Below are positions 45,150 through 53,168 of a stretch of DNA of 64,000 nucleotides, in pieces. The notes under the pieces were generated by a model, which saw only the letters and a list, made by a program, of their open reading frames with translations, was not told the DNA's origin and ran no database searches. The stretch is from Cognataquiflexum aquatile. GTDB lineage: Bacteria > Bacteroidota > Bacteroidia > Cytophagales > Cyclobacteriaceae. Each line of letters opens with the position of its first letter. Position 1 is the first letter of the stretch. The stretch spans positions 186,001 to 250,000 of the forward strand of contig NZ_QMIK01000005.1 of the NCBI RefSeq assembly GCF_003316845.1, read 5' to 3'. The position numbers were made by a program, and so were the translations under genes.

Positions 45150-47033
45150 ATGAACAGACTTCCGACCCAAATCACCTTTTTTGCAGCCTTGCTATCAATC
45201 CTGATCGGTTGCAACTCGCCCCAGACCCAAACCCCTGAAGCCAATACCAAAATGGAAACTCCAAATAAAGTGATCGTTTATCAGGTTTTCACCAGGCTTT
45301 TTGGTAACACCAATACCACCAACAAACCTTGGGGAACTTTGGAAGAAAATGGCGTTGGAAAATTCAATGACTTCACGGACAAAGCGCTATCAGAAATAAA
45401 ATCTTTGGGAGTCACCCACATTTGGTACACAGGAGTGCCCCATCACGCTTTGATCAATGATTATACACAATATGGCATCTCCAATGATGACCCCGAAGTA
45501 GTCAAAGGGAGGGCAGGCTCGCCTTATGCCGTCAAAGACTACTATAATGTCAATCCTGACCTAGCAGAGAATCCGGAAACACGATTGGAGGAATTTGAAG
45601 CCTTGATCGCAAGAACGCATCACCAAGGCATGAAAGTCCTTATAGACATCGTACCCAACCATGTTGCCAGGAGATATGAGGGAAAAAGCAATCCCGAAGG
45701 AGTAAAGGATTTTGGCGCAGGTGACGACACTTCGGTTGAATACAAAACAAACAACAACTTCTATTATATCCCGGGCAAGGATTTTAAAGTTCCAGCCCCA
45801 TTGGACAATTACAAGCCTTTGGGAGGCGAAGCACATCCATTGGCTGACGGAAAGTTTGATGAATCACCTGCCAAATGGACAGGAAACGGTTCACGTGAAG
45901 CTCAGCCACATTTTCACGATTGGTATGAAACTGTGAAGGTCAATTACGGAATCAAACCGGATGGCAGCAAGGATTTCATAGAATTGCCGGCTGATTTTTC
46001 TCAGAAAGATTGCAAAGCACATTTTGAATTTTGGCAAGGCAAGGAAGTGCCGGATTCCTGGGTCAAATTTAAAGACATAGCCTTGTACTGGATCGAAAAA
46101 GGCGTGGATGGCTTCCGCTATGACATGGCAGAAATGGTTCCTGTGGAATTTTGGAGCTACATGAACTCTGCCATCAAGATGAACAATCCCAATGCTTTCC
46201 TTTTGGCCGAAATATACAATCCCAAGGAGTACCGGAATTATATCCATTTGGGGAAAATGGATTACCTCTACGACAAGGTGGAACTTTATGATACGCTCAA
46301 AAATATCATGCAGGGAAAAGGCTCCACGGACAACATCCTTCCGATCCAAAAGGGATTGGCAGATATTGACCAACACATGTTGCATTTCCTAGAGAACCAT
46401 GACGAACAACGCATCGCAAGCCCGGGATTTGCAGGAAATGCAGAAAAAGGAAAACCTGCCATGGTAGTGTCAGCTATGATCGGTTCATCGCCAACGATGA
46501 TATATTTCGGACAGGAAGTCGGCGAATCCGGTGCTGAAAAAGCCGGATTTGGATCTCCGACAAGAACATCCATCTTTGATTATATCGGAGTTCCTCATCA
46601 CCAGAGATGGATGAACGGAGGAAAATTTGATGGAGGACAATCATCTGAAGCTGAAAAATCCCTGAGAGACTTTTATAGCCGACTCTTAAATTTCACCAAA
46701 ACAAGTCCTGCTTTAGCAGGAAATTTTACAGACATACACAGCCATAACAGACAAAATACCGAATGGTATAATGACCGGGTTTTTTCATTTGTCAGATGGA
46801 ATGAAAACCAAAAACTGGTCATCATCACCAATTTTGATGCATCCGAATCCTTCGGATTTGACCTTGAACTTCCCTCCGAAATCATCAAAACCTTGGGTTT
46901 GAGTGAAGGCGAATACCCGCTGTCTGAAAAACTGTATGGCGCTGTCAATCCTGTTTTGAAAATCCAGGAAGGAAAGGGAAAAGTAAGGGTAGAATTAAAG
47001 CCTTTGGAGAGTTGGGTATTAGAAATCCAATAG
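45150..47033 (+). CDS. GH13 alpha-amylase lipoprotein
   Basis: A 627-residue protein; lipid Cys21 (SILIGC) puts it in an outer or periplasmic membrane leaflet. The (beta/alpha)8 domain shows the GH13 regions in order: VLIDIVPNHVARRY (region I), GFRYDMAEM (II, nucleophile Asp), FLLAEIYN (III, acid/base Glu) and FLENHDEQRIAS (IV, Asp). A C-terminal beta domain ends the protein. It should cleave alpha-1,4-glucans. Unlike Sus systems, no susC/susD pair is adjacent. Confidence 0.9.
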   Translation: MNRLPTQITFFAALLSILIGCNSPQTQTPEANTKMETPNKVIVYQVFTRLFGNTNTTNKPWGTLEENGVGKFNDFTDKALSEIKSLGVTHIWYTGVPHHALINDYTQYGISNDDPEVVKGRAGSPYAVKDYYNVNPDLAENPETRLEEFEALIARTHHQGMKVLIDIVPNHVARRYEGKSNPEGVKDFGAGDDTSVEYKTNNNFYYIPGKDFKVPAPLDNYKPLGGEAHPLADGKFDESPAKWTGNGSREAQPHFHDWYETVKVNYGIKPDGSKDFIELPADFSQKDCKAHFEFWQGKEVPDSWVKFKDIALYWIEKGVDGFRYDMAEMVPVEFWSYMNSAIKMNNPNAFLLAEIYNPKEYRNYIHLGKMDYLYDKVELYDTLKNIMQGKGSTDNILPIQKGLADIDQHMLHFLENHDEQRIASPGFAGNAEKGKPAMVVSAMIGSSPTMIYFGQEVGESGAEKAGFGSPTRTSIFDYIGVPHHQRWMNGGKFDGGQSSEAEKSLRDFYSRLLNFTKTSPALAGNFTDIHSHNRQNTEWYNDRVFSFVRWNENQKLVIITNFDASESFGFDLELPSEIIKTLGLSEGEYPLSEKLYGAVNPVLKIQEGKGKVRVELKPLESWVLEIQ

Positions 47034-47120
47034 ATTTACGAAACCAAGCCTGGTAATAGTGCTTTCCGTTTCCCAATAAACCCACCTATATTCTGATACC
47101 CTGATCTAGATATACGGAAA

Positions 47121-48032
47121 ATGGCAGATACCCCACACATTGCCTTCATCGTCCACGGAAAAATTAGAGCCAAATCCCGATTATTGGCGAAGCTCTTAGA
47201 GCATTTCCAATCTATTGGAACCTTGACATTCTTCACAACGAAACCGGATATGTGTGGATTAAAATGCTCTTCGGAAGCTCTTCGGAAAGGCGCAACTATC
47301 TTAATTGCTGTGGGAGGTGACGGCACTGTCAATGAAGTAGCAAATGCCATTTTAACCAATCCAAAAGCTTCAGAGCTAAAAATGGGTATTCTTCCTTTTG
47401 GAAAAGGAAATGACTTCTGTAGAAGTTTAGGAATAAGCAAAGACTTGGCCACCCTCCGAAAAAATATTCTTTTCGGGAAATCAAGACAGATTGATGTTGC
47501 GGAGTTGGAGTTCACGGAAAAAGGGGGAAAGCCCTCTAAAAGGTATTTTGTTAATATTGCCGATGTAGGGTTAGGTGGATTTGCCACGCAGATGCTTCGA
47601 ACAGGAAAGTCCATTTGGGGCTCCAGTATGACTTATTTCTTTGTCATTTTACGCTCCTTTTTGTTTTACAAACCAGTCAAAGTCAAATTCTTTTCTGAAA
47701 ATTTTGAATTAGAAAGTCCGGCAATGAGTATCTGCATGGCAAATGGAAAATACTTTGCTAGTGGTTTGGGAATTGCGCCGGAAGCCAAAGTTGATGATGG
47801 ATTATTAGATTGGGTTTTTCTCCTCAAAATCTCAGTTTGGGATTACTTGAAAAAACTTCCACAACTAAAAAAAGGGAGAAAAATCCGACATCCCCAAGTA
47901 TCCTATGGTCAAGGGACGCAATGCAAAATCACCGGTGAACATCCAATACCTATAGATATGGATGGGGAGTTTGTTGGCTTTACACCATTGACATGCCGAA
48001 TTATGCCCTCCGCTTTAACCATTTTGGCATAA
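47121..48032 (+). CDS. Diacylglycerol/lipid kinase family protein (YegS/BmrU-like)
   Basis: A 303-residue cytoplasmic kinase. The nucleotide motif GGDGTVNEVANAI (GGDGT at 65-69) and LPFGKGNDFCRSLGI are the family signatures, and the C-terminal beta domain carries IDMDGEFVGFTPLTCRIMP. It may phosphorylate diacylglycerol or a sphingoid-type lipid; the substrate is unknown. It converges with dnaN across a shared terminator. Confidence 0.88.
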   Translation: MADTPHIAFIVHGKIRAKSRLLAKLLEHFQSIGTLTFFTTKPDMCGLKCSSEALRKGATILIAVGGDGTVNEVANAILTNPKASELKMGILPFGKGNDFCRSLGISKDLATLRKNILFGKSRQIDVAELEFTEKGGKPSKRYFVNIADVGLGGFATQMLRTGKSIWGSSMTYFFVILRSFLFYKPVKVKFFSENFELESPAMSICMANGKYFASGLGIAPEAKVDDGLLDWVFLLKISVWDYLKKLPQLKKGRKIRHPQVSYGQGTQCKITGEHPIPIDMDGEFVGFTPLTCRIMPSALTILA

Positions 48033-48069
48033 AAAAAAGGAACCGATTTCTCGGTTCCTCTATTTTTTT
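48031..48069. terminator. Bidirectional terminator between the lipid kinase and dnaN
   Basis: AGGAACCGA (48038-48046) pairs with TCGGTTCCT (48051-48059) around TTTC. It is flanked by an A-run at 48031-48038 and a T-run at 48063-48069, so it works on both strands. Confidence 0.88.
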
Positions 48070-48081
48070 GAAAATCTAATT

Positions 48082-49206
48082 TTAGACGTAGTTGTTTAAC
48101 ATTACCGGCATCACCAGCATCAGGATATCTTCATTGTCTGACTTGTCAGATGGTACGATCAATCCGGCCCTGTTTGGTGCAGAAAACTTCAAGGTCACTT
48201 CTTTGGAAGAAAGGTTATTCAACATTTCCACCAAGAATTTTGCATTGAAGCCGATCTCAATATCTTCACCGTCATGGTCACATGACAATCTTTCATTTGC
48301 TTCGTTGGAGAAATCAAGGTCTTCAGCAGATATCTGCAATTCGCTTCCTGTCAATTTTAACCTTACCTGATGGGTAGTCTTATTGGCATAGATGGCGATC
48401 CTTCTCAATGAACCCAAAAACTCCAATCTGTCGATGGTCATGTGGTTTGGATTGTCCACAGGGATGACATTTTCATAATCCGGGAATCTCTCGTCAATCA
48501 ACCTACAGATCATTTTGATGCTGTTGAACTTGAAGTAAGCGTTGGAATTGTTGAACTCAACTGCTACCGGAACATTTTCAGAAGGCAGAGTTGATTTCAA
48601 AAGGTTGAGTGCTTTTCTCGGGATGATGATGCTTGCACCATCTGCTGCTGCCACATCTACCCTTCTGTATCTTACCAATCGGTGTCCGTCAGTAGCAACA
48701 AAAGTAGTGTTGGTGCTGCTCAGGTTGATATAAACCCCGGTCATGGCAGGTCGCAACTCATCGTTGCTGGTTGCGAAAATCGTATTCGAGATCGCAGAGC
48801 TCAATATTTCAGTAGACATGTCCACTGAGGTTGGGTTGGTCACCGTTGGAATTTTTGGGAAATCCGTTGCGTTTTCCCCTGCCAGCTTGTAGCGTCCATT
48901 GTCAGAACTGATTTCGATACTGTAAGTATCTTGGTCAATGCTGAAAGTGACAGGCTGTTCAGGAAGGTTTTTAAGTGTTTCGATCAAAATCTTTGCAGGA
49001 ACAGCAATGTTTCCGTCCTCCCTTGCCTCGACATCTATCTCTGTAATCATGGAAGTCTGCAAATCAGACGCTGTGATGGTCAATTTCCCTGCTTTGATTT
49101 CAAAAAGGAAATTTTCCAAAATCGGAACCACCGGATTGGTAGTTACTACGCCGTTGATTGCTGAAAGCTGTTTTAAGAGTGCATTAGAAGAAACAATAAA
49201 TTTCAT
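48082..49206 (-). CDS. dnaN: DNA polymerase III subunit beta (sliding clamp)
   Basis: A 374-residue protein with three clamp domains. Visible motifs include MKFIVSSNALLKQLSAINGV, FVATDGHRLVRYRR in the second domain and the C-terminal LMLVMPVMLNNYV. It forms the ring that tethers DNA polymerases. It is not next to dnaA here; in the same direction upstream lies gldG, 137 bases away, so it may have its own promoter. Confidence 0.95.
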   Translation of the reverse strand: MKFIVSSNALLKQLSAINGVVTTNPVVPILENFLFEIKAGKLTITASDLQTSMITEIDVEAREDGNIAVPAKILIETLKNLPEQPVTFSIDQDTYSIEISSDNGRYKLAGENATDFPKIPTVTNPTSVDMSTEILSSAISNTIFATSNDELRPAMTGVYINLSSTNTTFVATDGHRLVRYRRVDVAAADGASIIIPRKALNLLKSTLPSENVPVAVEFNNSNAYFKFNSIKMICRLIDERFPDYENVIPVDNPNHMTIDRLEFLGSLRRIAIYANKTTHQVRLKLTGSELQISAEDLDFSNEANERLSCDHDGEDIEIGFNAKFLVEMLNNLSSKEVTLKFSAPNRAGLIVPSDKSDNEDILMLVMPVMLNNYV

Positions 49207-49343
49207 ATGGGAGGGTCTTTATTTTCGTTTTTTATTGAACATGGTAAATTTATAAATAAAATTATAAAAGCTGCCCTTGACTTACACTTTAGAGTAAAAA
49301 AATCAGAGGCTTGAAGGATATTTTACCAAATGTTTTTTGAATT

Positions 49344-51032
49344 TCAACTTCTTTTGGAAAATGTCCGCTTTTTGATGCTGATCCAAACCATCCCCAAGAT
49401 CGAGAATAAAACCACAGGTACAAGAATGTTGATTACCTGCCATTTTGATTTCTCGTTTTGCACCTTGATTTTATTGAGAGGGCGGATCTGAAACTGTTTG
49501 GTCCTGGTGGCAATAATGCCCTCAGGTTCTACAAGATAACTGATCGCATTCAATAGAAGCTGACGGTTGGCATACTGCACATTGCTAAATGGATCTTGTC
49601 CCAAAGGCAGAGGATTTCCATCTGTGGGAGTGAGATCGCTTTGGAAAAGACTGCCCGTTCCGGCAACAATGACTTTCCCTTGAGATCCAGATTCCTTGAA
49701 ACCCATTTTGTCGGCAGCATCAGGTAGAAACCGATTTTTGAAAAAAGAAGTAAAATTTCCTTCCAGTAAGTATAGCAAAGGAAGGTTTTTCAATCCAAAT
49801 TCATTGAGGTCAGGCTCATTTTCCATGTCTACAAAAGCCAATCTTACCGGTGCAGGGGATTTTTTGGAAAAATCCGAACTGAAAATCAAAGGGGTTTTTC
49901 TAACGCCATCTGCCTTTACAGTATCCAAAGAACTTGAAAACTTAAACATCACCTGATCCAATCCTTTGGTGATGGGGTGTGAGGCCATCTTCCCTGCCAA
50001 AACAAAAAACGGCCAAGGCAATGGTACCAACTGTTGCTGATCTCCAAAATTACCTGCCATGACAGGATAGCGACCAAAATTCATGTCCTGAATCAAATCT
50101 TTGTTGACCCTGACGCCATACCTGAAGAGCAACTGGTCCAGACCATTTTCAAAAGGCATAGCCACCGTACCCTCTCCGCCAGCCTGCGCCATGTCATAAG
50201 CCAAGGCATCAATCATAAAAATGATGTTTCCCCCATTCATGAGGTATTGGTCGAGGAGATAAATTTCCGTTTCTGTGTATTTTTCCTTTGGCCCCGAAAC
50301 GATCATAATTTTGAAAGGGTCTAAGTCAGAAGGTTTTTTTGCCTGCTCCAGGGGGACTTTGTACACCTCATAATTATCAGCGAGTGCCTCCACAATCCCA
50401 AATCCCTCATCAACACTCAGTTCTCCCTGCCCCATGGCAAGTCCAATTTCAAAAGCCTGTTTGCTGATCAGTTTTCGGATTCCGTTGATCAATTCAAATT
50501 CAAGATTTTCCACAGATTGGTTGAGAACCTGATCAGGTCCCATACCCATTTCTCCCCTGAGAAGCAGCGAACCGGTCTCAAATTCTGCATTGCGGATGAT
50601 TACACCCGGGAAAATGAGTTTTGATTTTTGCCCGCCATCTTCATTGACATAAAGGTTGGTGGGATTGATGCCGTATTCTGACAATCCTACGATATAGTCT
50701 TCTTGTTCCTCTTTTGGCAAAGCCAAGGGATCCTGATAATAAAAAGTAATTTTTTCGCTGCTGTAAGCATTGAATGTTCTGATCGTCTCCTCGATGGAGC
50801 GCTGAAGCCTCCTCATGCCGCCGGGGAGATTGCCGGTAAGTAATATTTCCACTTCCAAAGGTTCTTCCAATGATTCCAAAACCTCGACGGTCGCAGGATG
50901 GAGGGAATACCTTTTGTCTGAAGTCAAGTCAATTCGATAAGGAACCAATGTCGCCAAAACCCAAATCACAACCAGGATACCGGTAATGATTCCAAGGTTT
51001 TTGATAAACGATATGTTGGCTGATCTTTTCAT
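49344..51032 (-). CDS. gldG: Gliding motility-associated ABC transporter substrate-binding protein GldG
   Basis: A 562-residue protein with a membrane span near the N-terminus (about 15-35), a large periplasmic region with YRIDLTSDKRYSLHPATVEV and GGNIIFMIDALAYD, and a C-terminal span followed by a basic tail. That layout is typical of GldG. With GldA and GldF it forms an ABC complex tied to Bacteroidota gliding and, in some species, to T9SS-related motility; the transported substrate is not known. It overlaps gldF by 4 bases (ATGA type). Confidence 0.92.
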   Translation of the reverse strand: MKRSANISFIKNLGIITGILVVIWVLATLVPYRIDLTSDKRYSLHPATVEVLESLEEPLEVEILLTGNLPGGMRRLQRSIEETIRTFNAYSSEKITFYYQDPLALPKEEQEDYIVGLSEYGINPTNLYVNEDGGQKSKLIFPGVIIRNAEFETGSLLLRGEMGMGPDQVLNQSVENLEFELINGIRKLISKQAFEIGLAMGQGELSVDEGFGIVEALADNYEVYKVPLEQAKKPSDLDPFKIMIVSGPKEKYTETEIYLLDQYLMNGGNIIFMIDALAYDMAQAGGEGTVAMPFENGLDQLLFRYGVRVNKDLIQDMNFGRYPVMAGNFGDQQQLVPLPWPFFVLAGKMASHPITKGLDQVMFKFSSSLDTVKADGVRKTPLIFSSDFSKKSPAPVRLAFVDMENEPDLNEFGLKNLPLLYLLEGNFTSFFKNRFLPDAADKMGFKESGSQGKVIVAGTGSLFQSDLTPTDGNPLPLGQDPFSNVQYANRQLLLNAISYLVEPEGIIATRTKQFQIRPLNKIKVQNEKSKWQVINILVPVVLFSILGMVWISIKKRTFSKRS

Positions 51033-51751
51033 TTTCTACGGATTAAAATTCCCGTCAAACCCAACATCAATACAATCACGGAAAGAAAATAAGCAATATT
51101 CTGTGCGTCAATCACACCGCGACTCATACTTTGGTAATGGTAGCTGAGGCTCATTTCTTCCAAAAACAAAGCAAACGGACTCATCACCTGAAGCTGCACC
51201 AAGGCCGTCAGCCCAAAATAAAGAAGGAATGAAATAAAAACTCCCAAGATAAATGCCACGATCTGATGGGAAGTCAGGGCCGATCCCAATATCCCAATAG
51301 ATGCAAAAACCGCCCCTATAAACACCAATCCGATCCATGAACCAAAGAAACCTGCATGGTCAATATTTCCGACAGGATCACCCAACTGAACGATACTGTA
51401 GTAGTAAACCAAGGTGGGAAGCAAAGCCACCACGATCAAAGTCAGGGCAGCAGCGTATTTGGCAACAATGATTTTGGGAATGGAAAGCGGGGAAGTCATG
51501 AGGATTTCCCATGTCCCGGACTTCCTTTCCTCGGCAATCATCTTCATGGTAATGGCCGGTACAAGGAATGTGAAAACATAAGGAGTGTACACAAATAAGG
51601 GCTCCAAGTCTGCAAAACCATATTCCAACACAGAAGTGTCAGGAAATACCCATACAATCAAACCCAACGAAACCAAAAAGACCCCAAGGATCAGGTAACC
51701 GCTCAGGTTACTGAAAAATCCGTTGACTTCCTTCCAATACAGTGCGCGCAT
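51029..51751 (-). CDS. gldF: Gliding motility-associated ABC transporter permease GldF
   Basis: A 240-residue permease with six hydrophobic segments and the family segment MKMIAEERKSGTWEILMTSP, the coupling region next to the ATPase. It forms the membrane channel of the GldAFG complex. It starts 4 bases after gldA ends and overlaps gldG by 4 bases. Confidence 0.92.
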   Translation of the reverse strand: MRALYWKEVNGFFSNLSGYLILGVFLVSLGLIVWVFPDTSVLEYGFADLEPLFVYTPYVFTFLVPAITMKMIAEERKSGTWEILMTSPLSIPKIIVAKYAAALTLIVVALLPTLVYYYSIVQLGDPVGNIDHAGFFGSWIGLVFIGAVFASIGILGSALTSHQIVAFILGVFISFLLYFGLTALVQLQVMSPFALFLEEMSLSYHYQSMSRGVIDAQNIAYFLSVIVLMLGLTGILIRRK

Positions 51752-51755
51752 CGGC

Positions 51756-52661
51756 TTAGCTTTGGGTGATTTGGTGAAAAATAGATTCGAGGTTCTTTTC
51801 CTTTAGCTGAATGCTGACGAGTGTCAGATTCCTTTCCTTAAGGATTTGAAGTAATTCTTTTCTTGCAACAGCGGCATCTTTCACCTGAAGCTGAATGGCT
51901 TTATCGGAGTTGGAAAAAGTGATTTCGCCCAAGGGCGCAAACCATTCCAATAAAAGAGATTCCTCTGTTTCCAATATCAAAACTGATTTGCCTGCTTCGG
52001 ATTTTAGGTTTTTCAAAAGGTCAGAAGCAACGATTTTTCCTTTGGATATGATTACCACTTTGTCACAAATGGCTTCCACTTCCTGCATGATGTGGGTGCT
52101 GAGAATCAATGTTTTGTTTGCGCTGATATTTTTGATCAGTTTCCTGATTTCTACCAGTTGGTTGGGATCGAGGCCTGTGGTGGGTTCATCGAGGATGATC
52201 ACCTCGGGATCGTGGATCAGGGCTTTTGCCAAGCCAACCCGCTGTCTGTATCCTTTGGAAAGTTGGGAGATTTTCTTTTGGGCCTCGACTTCCAATCCAC
52301 AAAGCGGAATCAGTTCTTCAATCCTATTTTTTAGGGAATTTCCTTTTAGTCCGTAAAGTCCCCCGATAAAATCCAAAAACTCCCGGATGTACATATCATG
52401 GTAAAGCGGATTGTGTTCGGGCAAATAACCGACCAAGCGGCTGACTTCTTTGGGATTCTGAAGGACGGAAAGTCCATTGACAAGGACATCTCCCTGATCG
52501 GGCAAAATAAAGCCCGTCGCAATTTTCATGGTGGTGGATTTGCCGGCGCCGTTAGGACCCAAAAAACCCAAAACTTCTCCCTTCTCTGCCACAAAAGAAA
52601 CCTCATCCAGCGCCTTTTGGGAGCCGTAGGTTTTGGTCAGCCTGTTAACTTCTAATGACAT
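51756..52661 (-). CDS. gldA: Gliding motility-associated ABC transporter ATP-binding protein GldA
   Basis: A 301-residue ABC ATPase with Walker A GPNGAGKST, signature LSKGYRQRVGLAKAL, Walker B VIILDEPTTGLDP and the H-loop ILSTHIMQEVEAI. The C-terminal ~80 residues are the extra domain seen in GldA-like proteins. It supplies energy to GldFG. It is first in the gldA-gldF-gldG unit on the minus strand. Confidence 0.9.
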   Translation of the reverse strand: MSLEVNRLTKTYGSQKALDEVSFVAEKGEVLGFLGPNGAGKSTTMKIATGFILPDQGDVLVNGLSVLQNPKEVSRLVGYLPEHNPLYHDMYIREFLDFIGGLYGLKGNSLKNRIEELIPLCGLEVEAQKKISQLSKGYRQRVGLAKALIHDPEVIILDEPTTGLDPNQLVEIRKLIKNISANKTLILSTHIMQEVEAICDKVVIISKGKIVASDLLKNLKSEAGKSVLILETEESLLLEWFAPLGEITFSNSDKAIQLQVKDAAVARKELLQILKERNLTLVSIQLKEKNLESIFHQITQS

Positions 52662-52721
52662 GTGTGGGATTTGGGTGGCTAAATTAAGGACTTGTCATGG
52701 CTTAATCAAAGTCTATAAACC

Positions 52722-52742
52722 AAAAAAGGCTTCTAAGAAGCC
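52722..52742 (-). terminator. Terminator facing the gldA side
   Basis: On the minus strand GGCTTC pairs with GAAGCC around TTA, followed by TTTTTT at 52727-52722. It would stop transcription coming from the DUF5686 gene before gldA. Confidence 0.6.
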
Positions 52743-52843
52743 CCGATGAAAGTGAAATAACCAAAGGTTATTCATCTTTATTGATATTAAACCTTACAGC
52801 TGCCAATATAGAAGGCTTTGCGGTAAAATCAAAATTTGGGATT

Positions 52844-53020
52844 TGGTTAATGGGTTATTTGGTTAATTGGTTAAAAAGTTGGAAGGTTGGTTACCGATAA
52901 CCTTTGAGGTCTTTTATTGACCTCGAAGGTTTTGGGTTTAAGATGATGTTGTGGGTATTTGGTTATTGGTTATTTGGTTAAGGGTTAATGTGGTCGGCAG
53001 TCCACGGACCACAGACCACT
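52844..53020. repeat. Intergenic repeat cluster between gldA and the DUF5686 gene
   Basis: This region contains GGTTAATT/GGTTATTT arrays at 52844-52876 and 52956-52990 that match the family at 5732-5769. A 13-bp hairpin with one G-T pair lies at 52899-52931 (AACCTTTGAGGTC/GACCTCGAAGGTT), and a GTCC/GGAC-rich stretch TCCACGGACCACAGACCAC at about 53001-53019. The rest of the 507-base gap (52662-53168) holds no gene that I can see. Confidence 0.6.
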
Positions 53021-53168
53021 ACTTCCAGGAGGAGGGAAATTCCGAAATATTGATGCCATTTTTTGAAATTGATCATCTCCAATAAGCAATGGATTCAAAA
53101 ACAATATCTTAATATCACAATATCCAAATATCAAATTCTAGAAAATTTTGCTTCTTACCCAGGAGAAA

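Noticed and set aside
45150-47033. Part of a starch utilisation (Sus) locus
   Set aside because: No SusC/SusD-type pair or regulator adjoins it; neighbours are a zeta-like kinase and a lipid kinase.
52899-52931. 13-bp hairpin considered as a terminator
   Set aside because: No T-tract follows on either strand, and it is embedded in the repeat cluster, so it is better treated as part of that.
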